Shown here piece by piece: positions 63,883-64,000 of a DNA stretch of 64,000 bases (within the stretch, counting starts at the first letter, position 1; each line of letters begins with the position of its first letter). Position numbers and translations under genes: made by a program. The stretch is from Marinifilum sp. N1E240 (GTDB taxonomy: Bacteria; Bacteroidota; Bacteroidia; Bacteroidales; Marinifilaceae): NCBI RefSeq assembly GCF_009295825.1, contig NZ_WHKF01000007.1, forward strand, positions 62,001 through 126,000, written 5' to 3'. The notes under the pieces were generated by a model. The model was not told where the DNA came from. It searched no databases and saw nothing but the letters and a program-made list of their open reading frames with translations.

Positions 63883-64000
63883 CTACTGAATTCCTAAATT
63901 TGAATTTTTTAAAAACTGTAATGGTGTGATATTCAGTTCATTTTTAAAAGCACTGTAAAATGAACTATTGCTGTTAAAACCTGCTTCAAAACCAATTCCT
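63883..64000 (-). CDS. AraC-family transcriptional regulator (3' end only)
   Basis: The minus strand, read from the window edge, encodes GIGFEAGFNSNSSFYSAF, then KNELNITPLQFLKNS and stops at TAG (63885-63883). The phrase AGFNSNSSFYSAFKNELN matches the second helix-turn-helix of AraC/XylS regulators. Only 39 codons lie in the window; the sensor part is beyond it. It could regulate the adjacent secreted-protein genes, but that is inference. Confidence 0.75.
   Translation of the reverse strand, partial: GIGFEAGFNSNSSFYSAFKNELNITPLQFLKNSNLGIQ

Overview
The window is a gene-dense, AT-rich chromosomal stretch from a member of the Bacteroidota, most plausibly a marine Bacteroidales/Marinilabiliales relative (for example Marinifilaceae-like; the lineage below phylum is inference). 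The evidence is: -7 promoter boxes of the Bacteroidota type TAnnTTTG ahead of many genes; phylum-typical families (DUF4292, DUF4175, DUF4271, DUF177-rpmF, EnvC-like M23, a bactofilin next to AtpZ); few strong Shine-Dalgarno sequences; and an ATP synthase operon without beta and epsilon subunits. No rRNA, tRNA, CRISPR array, insertion sequence or prophage was recognised. Two ParB-site (parS)-like palindromes, one directly behind mnmG, together with rnpA-yidD and the atp genes, suggest proximity to the replication origin, although dnaA and oriC are not in the window.

Layout. 1-5295: end of a peptide-type ABC exporter with its HlyD adaptor, a ROK sugar kinase, a DUF3187-like outer-membrane protein and a YccF protein. 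5.6-18.8 kb: an envelope and housekeeping block on the + strand (lipid-linked saccharide flippase, dut, NDP-sugar pyrophosphorylase, TPR protein, DUF4292 lipoprotein, EnvC-like murein hydrolase activator, giant DUF4175 protein, RsbW-like ATPase, ybeY, mnmG). 19-34.4 kb: nucleotide, repair and tRNA-quality genes (ade, uvrC, lplA, dtd, MazG-like, deoC, a PAS histidine kinase, polyprenyl synthase, ArsR regulator, QueD-like, polA, S41 protease). 34.6-38.0 kb: minus-strand group DUF4271-hemD-rnpA-yidD, plus an e(P4)-type phosphatase. 38.2-45.5 kb: an ECF sigma/anti-sigma/outer-membrane trio, a TPR histidine kinase, pepE and an AspT-like transporter.

45.5-60.5 kb: an unusual 11-unit, 21-bp tandem repeat, then xth, rsgA, AIM24-like, mnmH, yceI, a histidine kinase, DUF177-rpmF-fabH, bactofilin and the atp operon (atpZ, small membrane protein, atpB-E-F-H-A-G) with several intercistronic stem-loops. 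60.6-64.0 kb: minus-strand accessory genes for secreted or envelope proteins (S41 lipoprotein with a beta-barrel partner, TraB/GumN-like lipoprotein, a small exported protein) ending in an AraC-family regulator cut by the window edge.

Most of the window is ordinary core genome. The strongest unexplained signal is the 21-bp repeat at 45568-45799. Other points worth checking are the parS-like pair, a DNA polymerase I whose proofreading residues look lost, hairpins in the atp transcript and a TraB-like lipoprotein. No complete novel defence or mobile system was found.
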